Shown here in pieces: positions 9,160 through 16,996 of a stretch of DNA of 64,000 nt. The position numbers and the translations under genes are program-made. The notes under the pieces are model-generated. The model was not told the origin of the DNA, ran no database searches, and was given only the letters and a program-made list of their open reading frames with translations. This DNA is from an uncultured Muribaculaceae bacterium (GTDB lineage: Bacteria > Bacteroidota > Bacteroidia > Bacteroidales > Muribaculaceae): the NCBI GenBank assembly GCA_910584905.1, contig CAJUCQ010000023.1, positions 35,107-99,106 of the forward strand, written 5' to 3'. Each line of letters starts with the position of its first letter. The first letter of the stretch is position 1.

Positions 9160-9777
9160 ATGGAAAATCTCAATATATTCATACGGTCGATATTCATCGA
9201 CAACATGATTTTTGCCTACTTCTTGGGCATGTGTTCATTTCTGGCGGTGAGCAAAAACGTCCGCACGGCATTCGGCCTCGGAATAGCCGTGACGTTCATG
9301 CTGACAATAACTCTCCCCATAAACTATCTGCTGGAAACATACATCCTCAGCCCGGGAGCACTCGAATGGCTCGACCCCGGATTCGCCGAAGTCGACCTCA
9401 GCTTCCTTTCGCTTATCGTGTTCATCGCCGTTATCGCGTCGATGACACAACTCGTCGAAATGGCAGTAGAAAAATACGCGCCGGCCCTATACGCCTCCCT
9501 CGGCATCTTCCTGCCCCTCATCGCCGTCAACTGCGCCATCCTCGGCGGCTCGCTCTTCATGCAACAGCGCGAATGGACCTCGGTGTGGACGGCCGTATGC
9601 GCCGGAGGCGGCTGGGGACTCGGATGGCTTCTCGCAATCACGGCCATAGCGGCCATGCGCGAGCGCATCGCTCAGTATTCCAACATCCCCGCTCCCCTCA
9701 AAGGCGTGGGCATCACATTCATCCTCACCGCCCTCATGGGCATAGCCTTCATGAGCTTCCTCGGCATCAAAATCTGA
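9160..9777 (+). CDS. nqrE: Na+-translocating NADH:quinone reductase subunit E
   Basis: A 205-aa membrane subunit, partner of NqrD. It starts with NIFIRSIFIDNMIFAYFLGMCSFLAVSKNV, which contains the conserved N-terminal Cys (Cys26) of the intramembrane iron site, and has the family segment VNCAILGGSLFM with the second Cys. Six membrane helices can be drawn. Tight spacing to nqrD (33 bp) and nqrF (15 bp). Confidence 0.95.
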   Translation: MENLNIFIRSIFIDNMIFAYFLGMCSFLAVSKNVRTAFGLGIAVTFMLTITLPINYLLETYILSPGALEWLDPGFAEVDLSFLSLIVFIAVIASMTQLVEMAVEKYAPALYASLGIFLPLIAVNCAILGGSLFMQQREWTSVWTAVCAGGGWGLGWLLAITAIAAMRERIAQYSNIPAPLKGVGITFILTALMGIAFMSFLGIKI

Positions 9778-9792
9778 CAACCCACCACCACG

Positions 9793-11100
9793 ATGAACCT
9801 TATACCCCTTTACATATCTCTTATGTCGGCTTCGGACCTCACATTCGTGGCAGGCGTCGGATTCTTCCTCGGAGTGACTCTCCTCCTCGTGATTGTGCTC
9901 CTCGTCGCTAAAAAATTTCTCGTCCACGCCGGCGACGTCGTAATAACCTACAACGACGGGCGCGAAGTCATTGCCCCGGCAGGCAAGCCACTCCTCTCGG
10001 CAATGGCCGAAAAAGACATATTCCTCTCCTCGGCTTGCGGCGGCAAAGGCTCGTGCGGACAATGCCGCGTTCAGATCATTGACGGCGGTGGCGAAATTCT
10101 CCCGACCGAGGCCGTCCACTTCAGCCGCAAAGAAATCAAAGAGCACTGGCGCCTTGCCTGTCAGGTGAAAGTCAAACAAGATATGAAAATCGAAATTCCC
10201 GCCTCGGCTCTCGACGTCAAGGAATGGGAATGCGAAGTGATATCAAACAAAAACGTCGCCACTTTCATCAAAGAATTCATCGTGGCCCTGCCCGCAGGCG
10301 AACACATGGACTTTATCCCCGGCTCATACGCACAGATAAAGATTCCGCCCTTCGAAATGGACTACGACAAAGACATCGACAAAACCCTTATCGGCGACGA
10401 ATACCTCCCGGCATGGGAAAAATTCGGCCTCTTCGCCCTGAAATGCCGCAACACCGAGACGACCGTCCGCGCATACTCCATGGCAAACTATCCGGCCGAA
10501 GGCGACAGAATCATGCTCACCGTGCGCATTGCAACCCCGCCGTTCAGGCCCAAACCTCAGACCGGATTTCAGGACGTAATGCCCGGCATAGCATCAAGCT
10601 ATATCTTCTCGCTCAAACCCGGCGACAAAGTGAGAATGAGCGGACCCTACGGAGACTTCCACCCCATTTTCGACTCAAAAAAAGAAATGATGTGGATAGG
10701 CGGCGGCGCCGGCATGGCGCCCCTCAGGGCACAGATCATGCACATGACCAAGACCCTCCGCACCACCGACCGCAAGATGAACTTCTTCTACGGCGCCCGT
10801 GCGCTCAACGAAGTTTTCTACCTCCAAGACTTCCTCGAACTCGAAAAAGAATTCCCCAACTTCAAATTCCATCTCGCCCTCGACCGCCCCGACCCGGCGG
10901 CCGACGCCGCCGGAGTGAAATACACCCCGGGCTTCGTCCATCAGGTCATTTACGACACATATCTTAAAGACCACGAAAGCCCCGAAGACATCGAATACTA
11001 CATGTGCGGTCCCGGCCCCATGAGCAACGCCGTAAACAACATGCTCGACTCCCTCGGCGTCGAACCCGAAAACATCCATTACGACAACTTCGGAGGCTGA
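9793..11100 (+). CDS. nqrF: Na+-translocating NADH:quinone reductase subunit F
   Basis: A 435-aa electron-input subunit oxidising NADH. Order of domains: one N-terminal membrane anchor (about 15-42), 2Fe-2S ferredoxin domain with Cys82, Cys88, Cys91 and Cys123 (CGGKGSCGQC then LACQ), FAD domain with RAYSMANYP (about 233-241), and NADH domain with GGGAGMAPLR and CGPGPMSNAV. It closes the nqr operon and ends FGG like other NqrF proteins. All cofactor motifs are intact, so the pump should be functional given ApbE elsewhere. Confidence 0.96.
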   Translation: MNLIPLYISLMSASDLTFVAGVGFFLGVTLLLVIVLLVAKKFLVHAGDVVITYNDGREVIAPAGKPLLSAMAEKDIFLSSACGGKGSCGQCRVQIIDGGGEILPTEAVHFSRKEIKEHWRLACQVKVKQDMKIEIPASALDVKEWECEVISNKNVATFIKEFIVALPAGEHMDFIPGSYAQIKIPPFEMDYDKDIDKTLIGDEYLPAWEKFGLFALKCRNTETTVRAYSMANYPAEGDRIMLTVRIATPPFRPKPQTGFQDVMPGIASSYIFSLKPGDKVRMSGPYGDFHPIFDSKKEMMWIGGGAGMAPLRAQIMHMTKTLRTTDRKMNFFYGARALNEVFYLQDFLELEKEFPNFKFHLALDRPDPAADAAGVKYTPGFVHQVIYDTYLKDHESPEDIEYYMCGPGPMSNAVNNMLDSLGVEPENIHYDNFGG

Positions 11101-11125
11101 TTCGCCCCGACTCACACCTCAGCCC

Positions 11126-11944
11126 ATGCACCGCAGACTCCTCACAGCACTTATCCTCGCCTTGGCGGCGCCGCTCGCTCTCGTGGCCGCGCCCAAAAAG
11201 GCCGCGGCCTCAAAACCGTTCACACTCGTGCTCGACCCCGGCCACGGAGGAAAAGACTACGGTTGCGTCGGCAAAATCACCAACGAGAAAACAATAGTGC
11301 TCAAAGTCGCGACTCTGCTCGGCAAAATGGTCGAAAAAGAATTCGGCGACAGCGTCAACACCGTCTACACCCGCAAAGACGACCGCTTCATATCCCTTCA
11401 GGAACGCGCCAACATCGCAAACCGCGCAGGAGGCAATTTCTTTGTGAGCATACACGTAAACTCCGTCGACAAACGCACACGCGGCCGCGAAAACATCCAC
11501 GGCGCTTCAGTCTACACCCTCGGACTTCACAAGAGCGAAAACAACCTCAACGTGGCTATGCGCGAAAACGCCGTCATGGAGCTCGAAGAAGACTTCTCGG
11601 AAACATATCAGGGATTTGACCCCACATCATCCGAAAGCTACATCATATTCGAACTGAATCAGGACGCACACATCCGCCAAAGCCTCGAAATGGCATCGCT
11701 GATGCAGAAGCGCCTCATCTCTGATGCCGGACGCGCCGACAAAGAAGTCCGACAAGCCGGGTTTTGGGTCCTCTGGTCCACGGGCATGCCATCCGTGCTC
11801 GTAGAACTCGACTTTATCTGCAACCCCGCCGCCGAACGCTTCCTCGCATCCGAAAAAGGACAACGCAAATGCGCCGAAGCCCTCTTCAACGCGTTTAAAG
11901 ATTACTACCGCCACCACAAACAAAACGCCCGAAACTCACGTTAA
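11126..11944 (+). CDS. N-acetylmuramoyl-L-alanine amidase
   Basis: A 272-aa secreted zinc amidase (Amidase_3, AmiC-like) that cuts the bond between MurNAc and the stem peptide, normally in daughter-cell separation. A signal peptide covers about residues 1-25. Zinc-site motifs are DPGHGGKDYG near residue 37, SIHVNS near 108 and the catalytic Glu in VLVELDF near 228. No LysM or SPOR domain is attached. It begins 25 bp after nqrF and is followed 35 bp later by an MCE gene, a neighbourhood seen in other Bacteroidetes. Confidence 0.92.
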   Translation: MHRRLLTALILALAAPLALVAAPKKAAASKPFTLVLDPGHGGKDYGCVGKITNEKTIVLKVATLLGKMVEKEFGDSVNTVYTRKDDRFISLQERANIANRAGGNFFVSIHVNSVDKRTRGRENIHGASVYTLGLHKSENNLNVAMRENAVMELEEDFSETYQGFDPTSSESYIIFELNQDAHIRQSLEMASLMQKRLISDAGRADKEVRQAGFWVLWSTGMPSVLVELDFICNPAAERFLASEKGQRKCAEALFNAFKDYYRHHKQNARNSR

Positions 11945-11979
11945 CCCCTTAGCAATCCCCTCACTCTTACTCCATAGAC

Positions 11980-12879
11980 ATGAAAAAATTTTTTAGAAAA
12001 GAAGTCGTAATCGGCTTATGTGTCATCGCGGCTCTCGCTATTCTCTTCTTTGGCATAAACTTCCTGAAAGGCGTCAACCTCTTCCGGGCCGCCAACTATT
12101 ACTACGCCACATATACCAACGTCGAAGGCCTCGCTATCTCCGCACCCGTGACTATCAACGGCTACAAAGTAGGACAAGTGCGCGAAATAAACTACCAGTT
12201 CGACAACCCCGGCCACGTTGTCGTCGAGCTCAGCCTCGACAAAAACCTGCGCGTGCCCGCCGGTAGCCAAGCCCGACTCACCACCGACCTGCTCGGCACC
12301 GCATCAATCGTCCTCTCAATGGCCAACGCCACCGCATTCCACGCCGTCGGCGACACCATCACAGGCGTAAACACCCCGGGACTCATGGGCAACGTGACCG
12401 AAAAGCTCCTGCCCTCGGTCGAAGCCGTATTCCCCAAAATCGACACCCTCATCTCAAACCTCAACGCCATTACCGGCAACCCCGCGCTTCACTCTTCAAT
12501 CTCACGCCTCGACGCCATCACGGCCGACCTCGCAAAAAGCTCGCAGTCGCTCTCGCGCATGCTCGCCGACCTCGGACCGGCCACCCGCAACATCCGCAGC
12601 ATAGCCTCGAACGTCGACACAATCACAGGCAACTTCTCCGAAATCAGCTCTCAGCTCAGTCAGGCCCGCGTCGACAGCATCATCGCTGACCTTGAGAAAA
12701 CCACTGCCAACATCCACACTCTTTCCCGACAGCTCAACGACCCCAATTCGACCGTCGGGCTTCTCACCCAAGACCCCGCTCTCTACAACAACCTCAACAA
12801 CACTGTCGTGTCGCTCGACTCACTCTTCACCGACATCAAAGCACATCCCAAACGCTACATAAACATCAAAGTGTTCTAA
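11980..12879 (+). CDS. MCE/MlaD-family protein
   Basis: A 299-aa protein with one N-terminal membrane anchor (about residues 8-28) and a single MCE domain (about 37-115, with NVEGLAISAPVTINGYKVGQV), followed by an alpha-helical tail rich in Ser, Asn and Leu. MCE proteins form hexameric rings that carry phospholipids between inner and outer membranes. No MlaE permease or MlaF ATPase genes are adjacent, so the partners must lie elsewhere. Last gene before a strong terminator. Confidence 0.87.
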   Translation: MKKFFRKEVVIGLCVIAALAILFFGINFLKGVNLFRAANYYYATYTNVEGLAISAPVTINGYKVGQVREINYQFDNPGHVVVELSLDKNLRVPAGSQARLTTDLLGTASIVLSMANATAFHAVGDTITGVNTPGLMGNVTEKLLPSVEAVFPKIDTLISNLNAITGNPALHSSISRLDAITADLAKSSQSLSRMLADLGPATRNIRSIASNVDTITGNFSEISSQLSQARVDSIIADLEKTTANIHTLSRQLNDPNSTVGLLTQDPALYNNLNNTVVSLDSLFTDIKAHPKRYINIKVF

Positions 12880-12900
12880 AGCCCTTTGAACACTCAAATA

Positions 12901-12956
12901 CAAGCCCGGATACTTATTTAGAATACATATAAATAAGCATCCGGCTTGCATTTTTT
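12901..12956 (+). terminator. Rho-independent terminator after the MCE gene
   Basis: An 18-bp stem with one bulge: 12901-12919 pairs with 12931-12948 around an 11-nt loop, followed by ATTTTTT. The stem has a G/C-rich base and A/T-rich top. It separates the nqr/amidase/MCE group from dnaA. Confidence 0.9.
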
Positions 12957-13163
12957 ATTGTTTCACGTAAAAACAAGCGCAAAAGCCGTTCGGAGGCCAC
13001 ACAAGCCCGGAGACGTGGAACACAAATACGGCCGGCAACACACTATCCTACAGTGAAATAACAATTTGCAAAGCAAGTATAAAGCCACGAAGGCGAGCGG
13101 AATTTATAATCGTCTGAAATCAAAATACTTGCAGTCTTTTATTAAAAAACAAGAAAAACAGCG

Positions 13164-13195
13164 TTTGTTTTTCAACATTTTTTTTCGGAATTTTG
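13164..13195 (+). promoter_or_regulatory. Candidate dnaA promoter
   Basis: TTTG at 13164-13167, a 20-bp spacer, then GAATTTTG at 13188-13195, one mismatch from TAnnTTTG. It would give a leader of about 115 nt before the dnaA ATG. Confidence 0.5.
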
Positions 13196-13316
13196 TACTC
13201 GCCAAAGGCAAGTCCCGAGGCATTTTAAGTCCAATCATTTTTATTATAACTCTTCCTCAACCGGACGCATCCTCATCGTTTGCGCTCCAACTCTCATCCC
13301 CACTCCTCTACCCGAT

Positions 13317-14705
13317 ATGCAACGCACCCACACCGAGCTTTGGACAGAATGTTGCGCCTTCATCCGCGACAACATCGAGCCTATCCAATACGACACATGG
13401 TTTCGAGACATTACATCCGTAAGTTTCGAAAACGGCGTCCTTGAGCTCCTCGTAAAGTCAGGCTACTTTGCCGACCAGCTCGAAGAGCGATTCCTTGGTG
13501 TGCTCAAAGCCGGCATAAAAAAAGTCTACGGACAAGGAGTAAAGCTATACTACGTCTACGACACCGTAAAAGACGACCCCTCCACCGCCGTCAAGCTCAA
13601 GTCGACAGCTCCGTCGCCCACAATCATGGCGCAGAGCAACGCACAGGCCGCAAACCCCTTCACCGCACAGCCCGACCGCGTAATCGACTCCCAGCTCAAC
13701 CCCCGCTACACATTCGAAAACTACTGCCTTTCGACAAGCAACAAGATAGCAGGCTCCATTGGCGAATCAATTGCCGACAACCCCTCGATCAAGACCTTCA
13801 ACCCCCTCTTTGTGTTCGGCCCGACAGGCGTCGGCAAGACTCATCTGATTCAGGCAATCGGCATACGACTCAAGGAAACCAAACCCGAAAGCCGCGTTCT
13901 CTACGTCACAGCCCGCCTCTTCGAAAGCCAGTACACCGCCGCCGTTGCCAAAGGCAACACCAACAACTTCTTCCACTTCTACCAGAGCATCGACACACTC
14001 ATCATCGACGATATTCAGGACCTCCAGAAGAAGCCCGGCACGCAAAATACCTTCTTCCACATATTCAACCATCTGCACCAGAACAACAAGCAGATAATAA
14101 TGTCGAGCGACTGCGCCCCCTCCGAGATGGACGGCTTCGAAGCCCGACTCCTCTCGCGCTTCAAATGGGGCATGTCCGTAGCGCTCGACAAACCCGACAT
14201 CGAACTCCGCCGCGACGTTCTCAAACAAAAAGCAGCCCAAGACGGCCTCACGCTTTCCGACGAAGTCCTCGAATTCATCGCCGCCAACGTCACCGACAGC
14301 ATCCGTGAGCTCGAAGGCATCGTCGTGTCGCTCCTCGCACACGCCACGGTCCTCAACCGCGAAATCAGCGTCGACCTCGCCCGCGTGGTCCTCGCAAACG
14401 CCGTCAAGATGAGCCGCCGACAGGTCAACTTCGAAATGATAGCTCAGGCCGTGGCCGCCCACTACGGCATCGACGCCGACCTCCTCTTCACCAAAACCCG
14501 CAAACGCGAGATTTCCGACCCGCGACAGGTGCTCATGTATCTCGCAAAAAAAATCGGCAAGATGTCGACAACAACAATCGGCAACCGAATTTCGCGCACC
14601 CACGCCACCGTAATCTACGCCTGCCGCAACATCGAAGAGCGCCTTCCGATAGAAAAGAAACTTGCGGCCGACATTTCAGCCATCGAAAGCTCCTTCGCCG
14701 TCTGA
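13317..14705 (+). CDS. dnaA: Chromosomal replication initiator protein DnaA
   Basis: A complete 462-aa replication initiator. Domain I (about 1-80) starts HTELWTECCAFIRDNI...TWF; a short linker follows; the AAA+ domain has Walker A GPTGVGKT (about 162-169), Walker B LIIDDIQDL and sensor II RELEG; the C-terminal domain IV holds the DNA-binding helix-turn-helix with RISRTHATVIYACRN. Against the common RDHTTV signature the Asp is Thr and the first Thr is Ala, residues that contact the DnaA box in E. coli. dnaN and recF are not adjacent, as usual in this phylum. Confidence 0.97.
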   Translation: MQRTHTELWTECCAFIRDNIEPIQYDTWFRDITSVSFENGVLELLVKSGYFADQLEERFLGVLKAGIKKVYGQGVKLYYVYDTVKDDPSTAVKLKSTAPSPTIMAQSNAQAANPFTAQPDRVIDSQLNPRYTFENYCLSTSNKIAGSIGESIADNPSIKTFNPLFVFGPTGVGKTHLIQAIGIRLKETKPESRVLYVTARLFESQYTAAVAKGNTNNFFHFYQSIDTLIIDDIQDLQKKPGTQNTFFHIFNHLHQNNKQIIMSSDCAPSEMDGFEARLLSRFKWGMSVALDKPDIELRRDVLKQKAAQDGLTLSDEVLEFIAANVTDSIRELEGIVVSLLAHATVLNREISVDLARVVLANAVKMSRRQVNFEMIAQAVAAHYGIDADLLFTKTRKREISDPRQVLMYLAKKIGKMSTTTIGNRISRTHATVIYACRNIEERLPIEKKLAADISAIESSFAV

Positions 14706-14748
14706 CACAATCGGACACGCCCAAGTAAATAAATTACATATCCAATTC

Positions 14749-14775
14749 AAGCCGGCCTCGAAAGCCGGCTTTTTC
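14749..14775 (+). terminator. Terminator of dnaA
   Basis: AAGCCGGC (14749-14756) pairs with GCCGGCTT (14764-14771) over a 7-nt loop, followed by a T run interrupted by C. Lies 44 bp after the dnaA stop. Confidence 0.85.
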
Positions 14776-14887
14776 ATAGACCGCACAGCATAACAAACTG
14801 ACACAACAAAACCGTAAAAAGACGCACGCATTTCACGAATTACGCAAAATTGCGGCAGAAATAAATTGCATTTTTTATCTTAAAAAT

Positions 14888-14918
14888 TTTGTTTTTTAAG
14901 AAAAGATTTATAATTTTG
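14888..14918 (+). promoter_or_regulatory. Orphan Bacteroidetes-type promoter
   Basis: TTTG at 14888-14891, 19-bp spacer, TAATTTTG at 14911-14918: a full -33/-7 match. Transcription would begin near 14925, about 300 bp before the next CDS, which has its own -7 box. The transcript would cover the inverted-repeat element. Confidence 0.6.
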
Positions 14919-15005
14919 CAAAAACCGATACTTATCACTAATTTCAACATCAAATAAAAAGCACATTCACTTAAATAAGTTTTATATATTAACCGCACAC
15001 AGTAT

Positions 15006-15122
15006 TAACCGCGGGAGCAAGAACGCATTCAGGAAATGCAGGACCTTAAACAGAGCAAATGGATATTGATGGATTATCAGCGGTCCGTTCCGGCCGGAAA
15101 AGCCGGATTGCTCCCGCGGTTA
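15006..15122. repeat. 117-bp element bounded by a perfect 15-bp inverted repeat
   Basis: TAACCGCGGGAGCAA (15006-15020) and its exact reverse complement (15108-15122). Inside are three further helices: GCATT/AATGC around CAGGA, GGACC/GGTCC, and TCCGGC/GCCGGA, arranged so that all fit within the outer stem. The trinucleotide TAT flanks both ends, compatible with a short target duplication. Either a small structured RNA or a MITE-like non-autonomous element; the sequence cannot decide. It does not match the conserved loops I know for SRP RNA, RNase P RNA or tmRNA. Confidence 0.6.
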
Positions 15123-15187
15123 TATTGCCCGGAGGCAGCCCGAAACACAATTACCGCCCCATAGGCGGCTATTTCGGAAAAAAGTTG

Positions 15188-15195
15188 TATCTTTG
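15188..15195 (+). promoter_or_regulatory. -7 promoter box TATCTTTG
   Basis: Exact TAnnTTTG match 27 bp before the ATG at 15223; implies a leader of about 20 nt and excludes the TTG at 15193 as a start. Confidence 0.65.
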
Positions 15196-15222
15196 TCCTC
15201 CAAACAGACACAACTTAATATT

Positions 15223-16218
15223 ATGAGCATCATTCCCGACTCCAATACGCCTCCACGCTTTCAGCCCGAGGAGGAAGAGGTGCGCCGCAGCGTGCCTGCA
15301 TCGGCTGCAAGCCGCCGGATGATGATTATCATCATTGCCGTATGCGCCGTGCTTGCGCTCGTGGCCGGATTCTTCGTCTTCTCATCCATCCGCGCTAACA
15401 AAGCGCTCGAAGAAGCTCAGGCCGAAAAAGAACAGATACTCCTCGACGCCGCCACACGCGACCTTGAGCGCGAAAGCGCCGAACTCGACGCCGAATTTGC
15501 TCAATTCGAAAACTCACGTCAGTTTATTCAAAACGACTCTATCAAGCGCCAGCTCAGCGAAAAATACGACGCCGCCCGCCTTCAGGTCGAAAAACTCCAG
15601 CAGGAACTCAAAAACCAAAAAAAGAAAAGCGCCGCCGAAATCGCCAAACTCCGCAACGAAATCGACACCCTCCGCGCCCTTCTGCGACACTACGTCGAAG
15701 AAATCGACCGCCTCAACAAAGAAAACATGGCCCTCCGCTCCGAAAACCAAGAAATCAAAGAGCAGAACCAGCGCCTCAACTCGCAGGTGGCCGAAACCTC
15801 GCGCCGCAACGAAGTCCTCAGCGAACGGATGACACTCGCCGAAAAACTCAACGTCACAGGCCTCAGCCTGACGCCACTCAACAAAAAAGGCAAACGCGAG
15901 AAAAAAGTGCAGAAAGCCACTCAGCTCATGATCTCGTTCACAATCCCGCAAAACAACTCGACTCCCGTAGGCGAAAAAACAATCTACGCGCGCATCGTGT
16001 CCCCCTCGGGGCAAATGCTCGGCAACGGCGGCTCATTCAGCTTCGAAGGCTCGTCAGTGGCCTGCACCGCCCGACGCACCGTCGAATACGCCGGCGAAGA
16101 ACTCGGCGGAGTCACAATCTACTGGGACGTCGACACCCCACTCATGGCCGGAGACTACACCGTAGAACTCTTCGCCGACAACTACCGCCTCATCTCCCGC
16201 ACATTCGCCCTCAAATAA
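15223..16218 (+). CDS. Membrane-anchored coiled-coil protein of unknown function
   Basis: A 331-aa protein, not recognised beyond similarity to uncharacterised Bacteroidales proteins often labelled SMC-like. A short cytoplasmic N-terminus is followed by one membrane helix (about residues 37-57, Ile/Val/Ala-rich), a long charged coiled coil (about 60-205, repeated Glu/Lys/Gln/Leu heptads) and a C-terminal beta-rich domain (about 225-331). The ATG at 15223 is set by the promoter box at 15188. The topology suggests a periplasmic or surface spacer; the role is unknown. Confidence 0.8.
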   Translation: MSIIPDSNTPPRFQPEEEEVRRSVPASAASRRMMIIIIAVCAVLALVAGFFVFSSIRANKALEEAQAEKEQILLDAATRDLERESAELDAEFAQFENSRQFIQNDSIKRQLSEKYDAARLQVEKLQQELKNQKKKSAAEIAKLRNEIDTLRALLRHYVEEIDRLNKENMALRSENQEIKEQNQRLNSQVAETSRRNEVLSERMTLAEKLNVTGLSLTPLNKKGKREKKVQKATQLMISFTIPQNNSTPVGEKTIYARIVSPSGQMLGNGGSFSFEGSSVACTARRTVEYAGEELGGVTIYWDVDTPLMAGDYTVELFADNYRLISRTFALK

Positions 16219-16242
16219 AAAGCCTCGAAAGCCGCGTACACA

Positions 16243-16968
16243 ATGCCACACTTCTTTGAATTCATATACGACAGCATCATGAGCATCGAAGTCAACCCTG
16301 TTGGCTCGATATTCAAGATGTGCCTCAGCATGCTGCTGGGAAGCCTCGTCGGATACGAACGCAAACGAAAAGGACAAGCCGCAGGCGTGCGCACATTCTC
16401 GCTCATCGCAATGGGCGCATCGATGGCCATGATTCTGAGCATATACGTCCCTCAGGAATACCTCGGACTCAAAAACGGAGACCCCGGACGCATCGCCGCC
16501 CAAGTAATCACCGGCATAGGCTTCCTCGGCGCAGGCGCCATCATCCAGATGAAAGGCTCCATCCGAGGCCTCACCACTGCCGCCGGGATATGGATGGTGG
16601 CCACAATAGGCATGGCCGTCGGCGTAGGGCTATACCTCCTGTCGATTGTCGCTACGGCTCTCATCCTCTTTATTCTCGTCGAACTCGAACGCCTCGAACA
16701 CCACGTAAGCAAAGGCTCCGAAAGCCGGATAATACGCCTCCGCCTCGCAGTCATCCTCCGCGACATCGATGCATACCGAAAAGTGCTGGAGCGCAACAAA
16801 ATCACGCTTCAGAACTTCTACGTCGACTACGACTACGACGCCGGCGAGACGCGCCTCAACCTCGTAGTCCTCCTGCGCGAAAGCACCGACTACATCCGCC
16901 TTTTCGGACAGCTCGAAAAGTTGCAGCCCACAAAGGCAATCTCACTTGCCAACCAGCTCAGCATCTGA
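16243..16968 (+). CDS. MgtC/SapB family membrane protein
   Basis: A 241-aa protein with about four or five N-terminal membrane helices (to about residue 145) holding the family signature LLGSLVGYERKRKGQAAGVRT-like segment and GIGFLGAGAIIQ, then a soluble ACT-like C-terminal domain. MgtC-type proteins affect Mg2+ homeostasis and membrane potential; the exact activity is unsettled. It starts 24 bp after the coiled-coil gene and is followed by the antiporter gene at 28 bp, so an ion-homeostasis operon is plausible. Confidence 0.87.
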   Translation: MPHFFEFIYDSIMSIEVNPVGSIFKMCLSMLLGSLVGYERKRKGQAAGVRTFSLIAMGASMAMILSIYVPQEYLGLKNGDPGRIAAQVITGIGFLGAGAIIQMKGSIRGLTTAAGIWMVATIGMAVGVGLYLLSIVATALILFILVELERLEHHVSKGSESRIIRLRLAVILRDIDAYRKVLERNKITLQNFYVDYDYDAGETRLNLVVLLRESTDYIRLFGQLEKLQPTKAISLANQLSI

Positions 16969-16996
16969 CTCCCTCCCCCTCGACCACACGCCTGCA

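Larger units (their letters stand above)
12880..13316. other. 437-bp intergenic region between the MCE gene and dnaA
   Basis: Contains the terminator at 12901-12956 and a dnaA promoter candidate at 13164-13195. The rest is A/T-rich. I looked for repeated TTATCCACA-like DnaA boxes and found no convincing cluster, so I do not call an origin here. Confidence 0.6.
14706..15222. other. 517-bp intergenic region after dnaA
   Basis: Holds the dnaA terminator (14749-14775), an AT-rich stretch, a near-consensus promoter with no obvious gene behind it (14888-14918), a 117-bp inverted-repeat-bounded element (15006-15122), and the promoter of the next gene (15188-15195). No convincing protein gene. Confidence 0.7.

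Noticed and set aside
12880..13316. oriC upstream of dnaA
   Set aside because: No cluster of DnaA boxes and no obvious AT-rich unwinding element next to such boxes was seen; in this phylum the origin is often not at dnaA.
15036..15222. Short ORFs of 43 and 55 codons in two frames over the inverted-repeat element
   Set aside because: Two overlapping frames are open at once, neither has a good initiation context, and one would run through the promoter of the next gene. Chance openness is more likely than coding.
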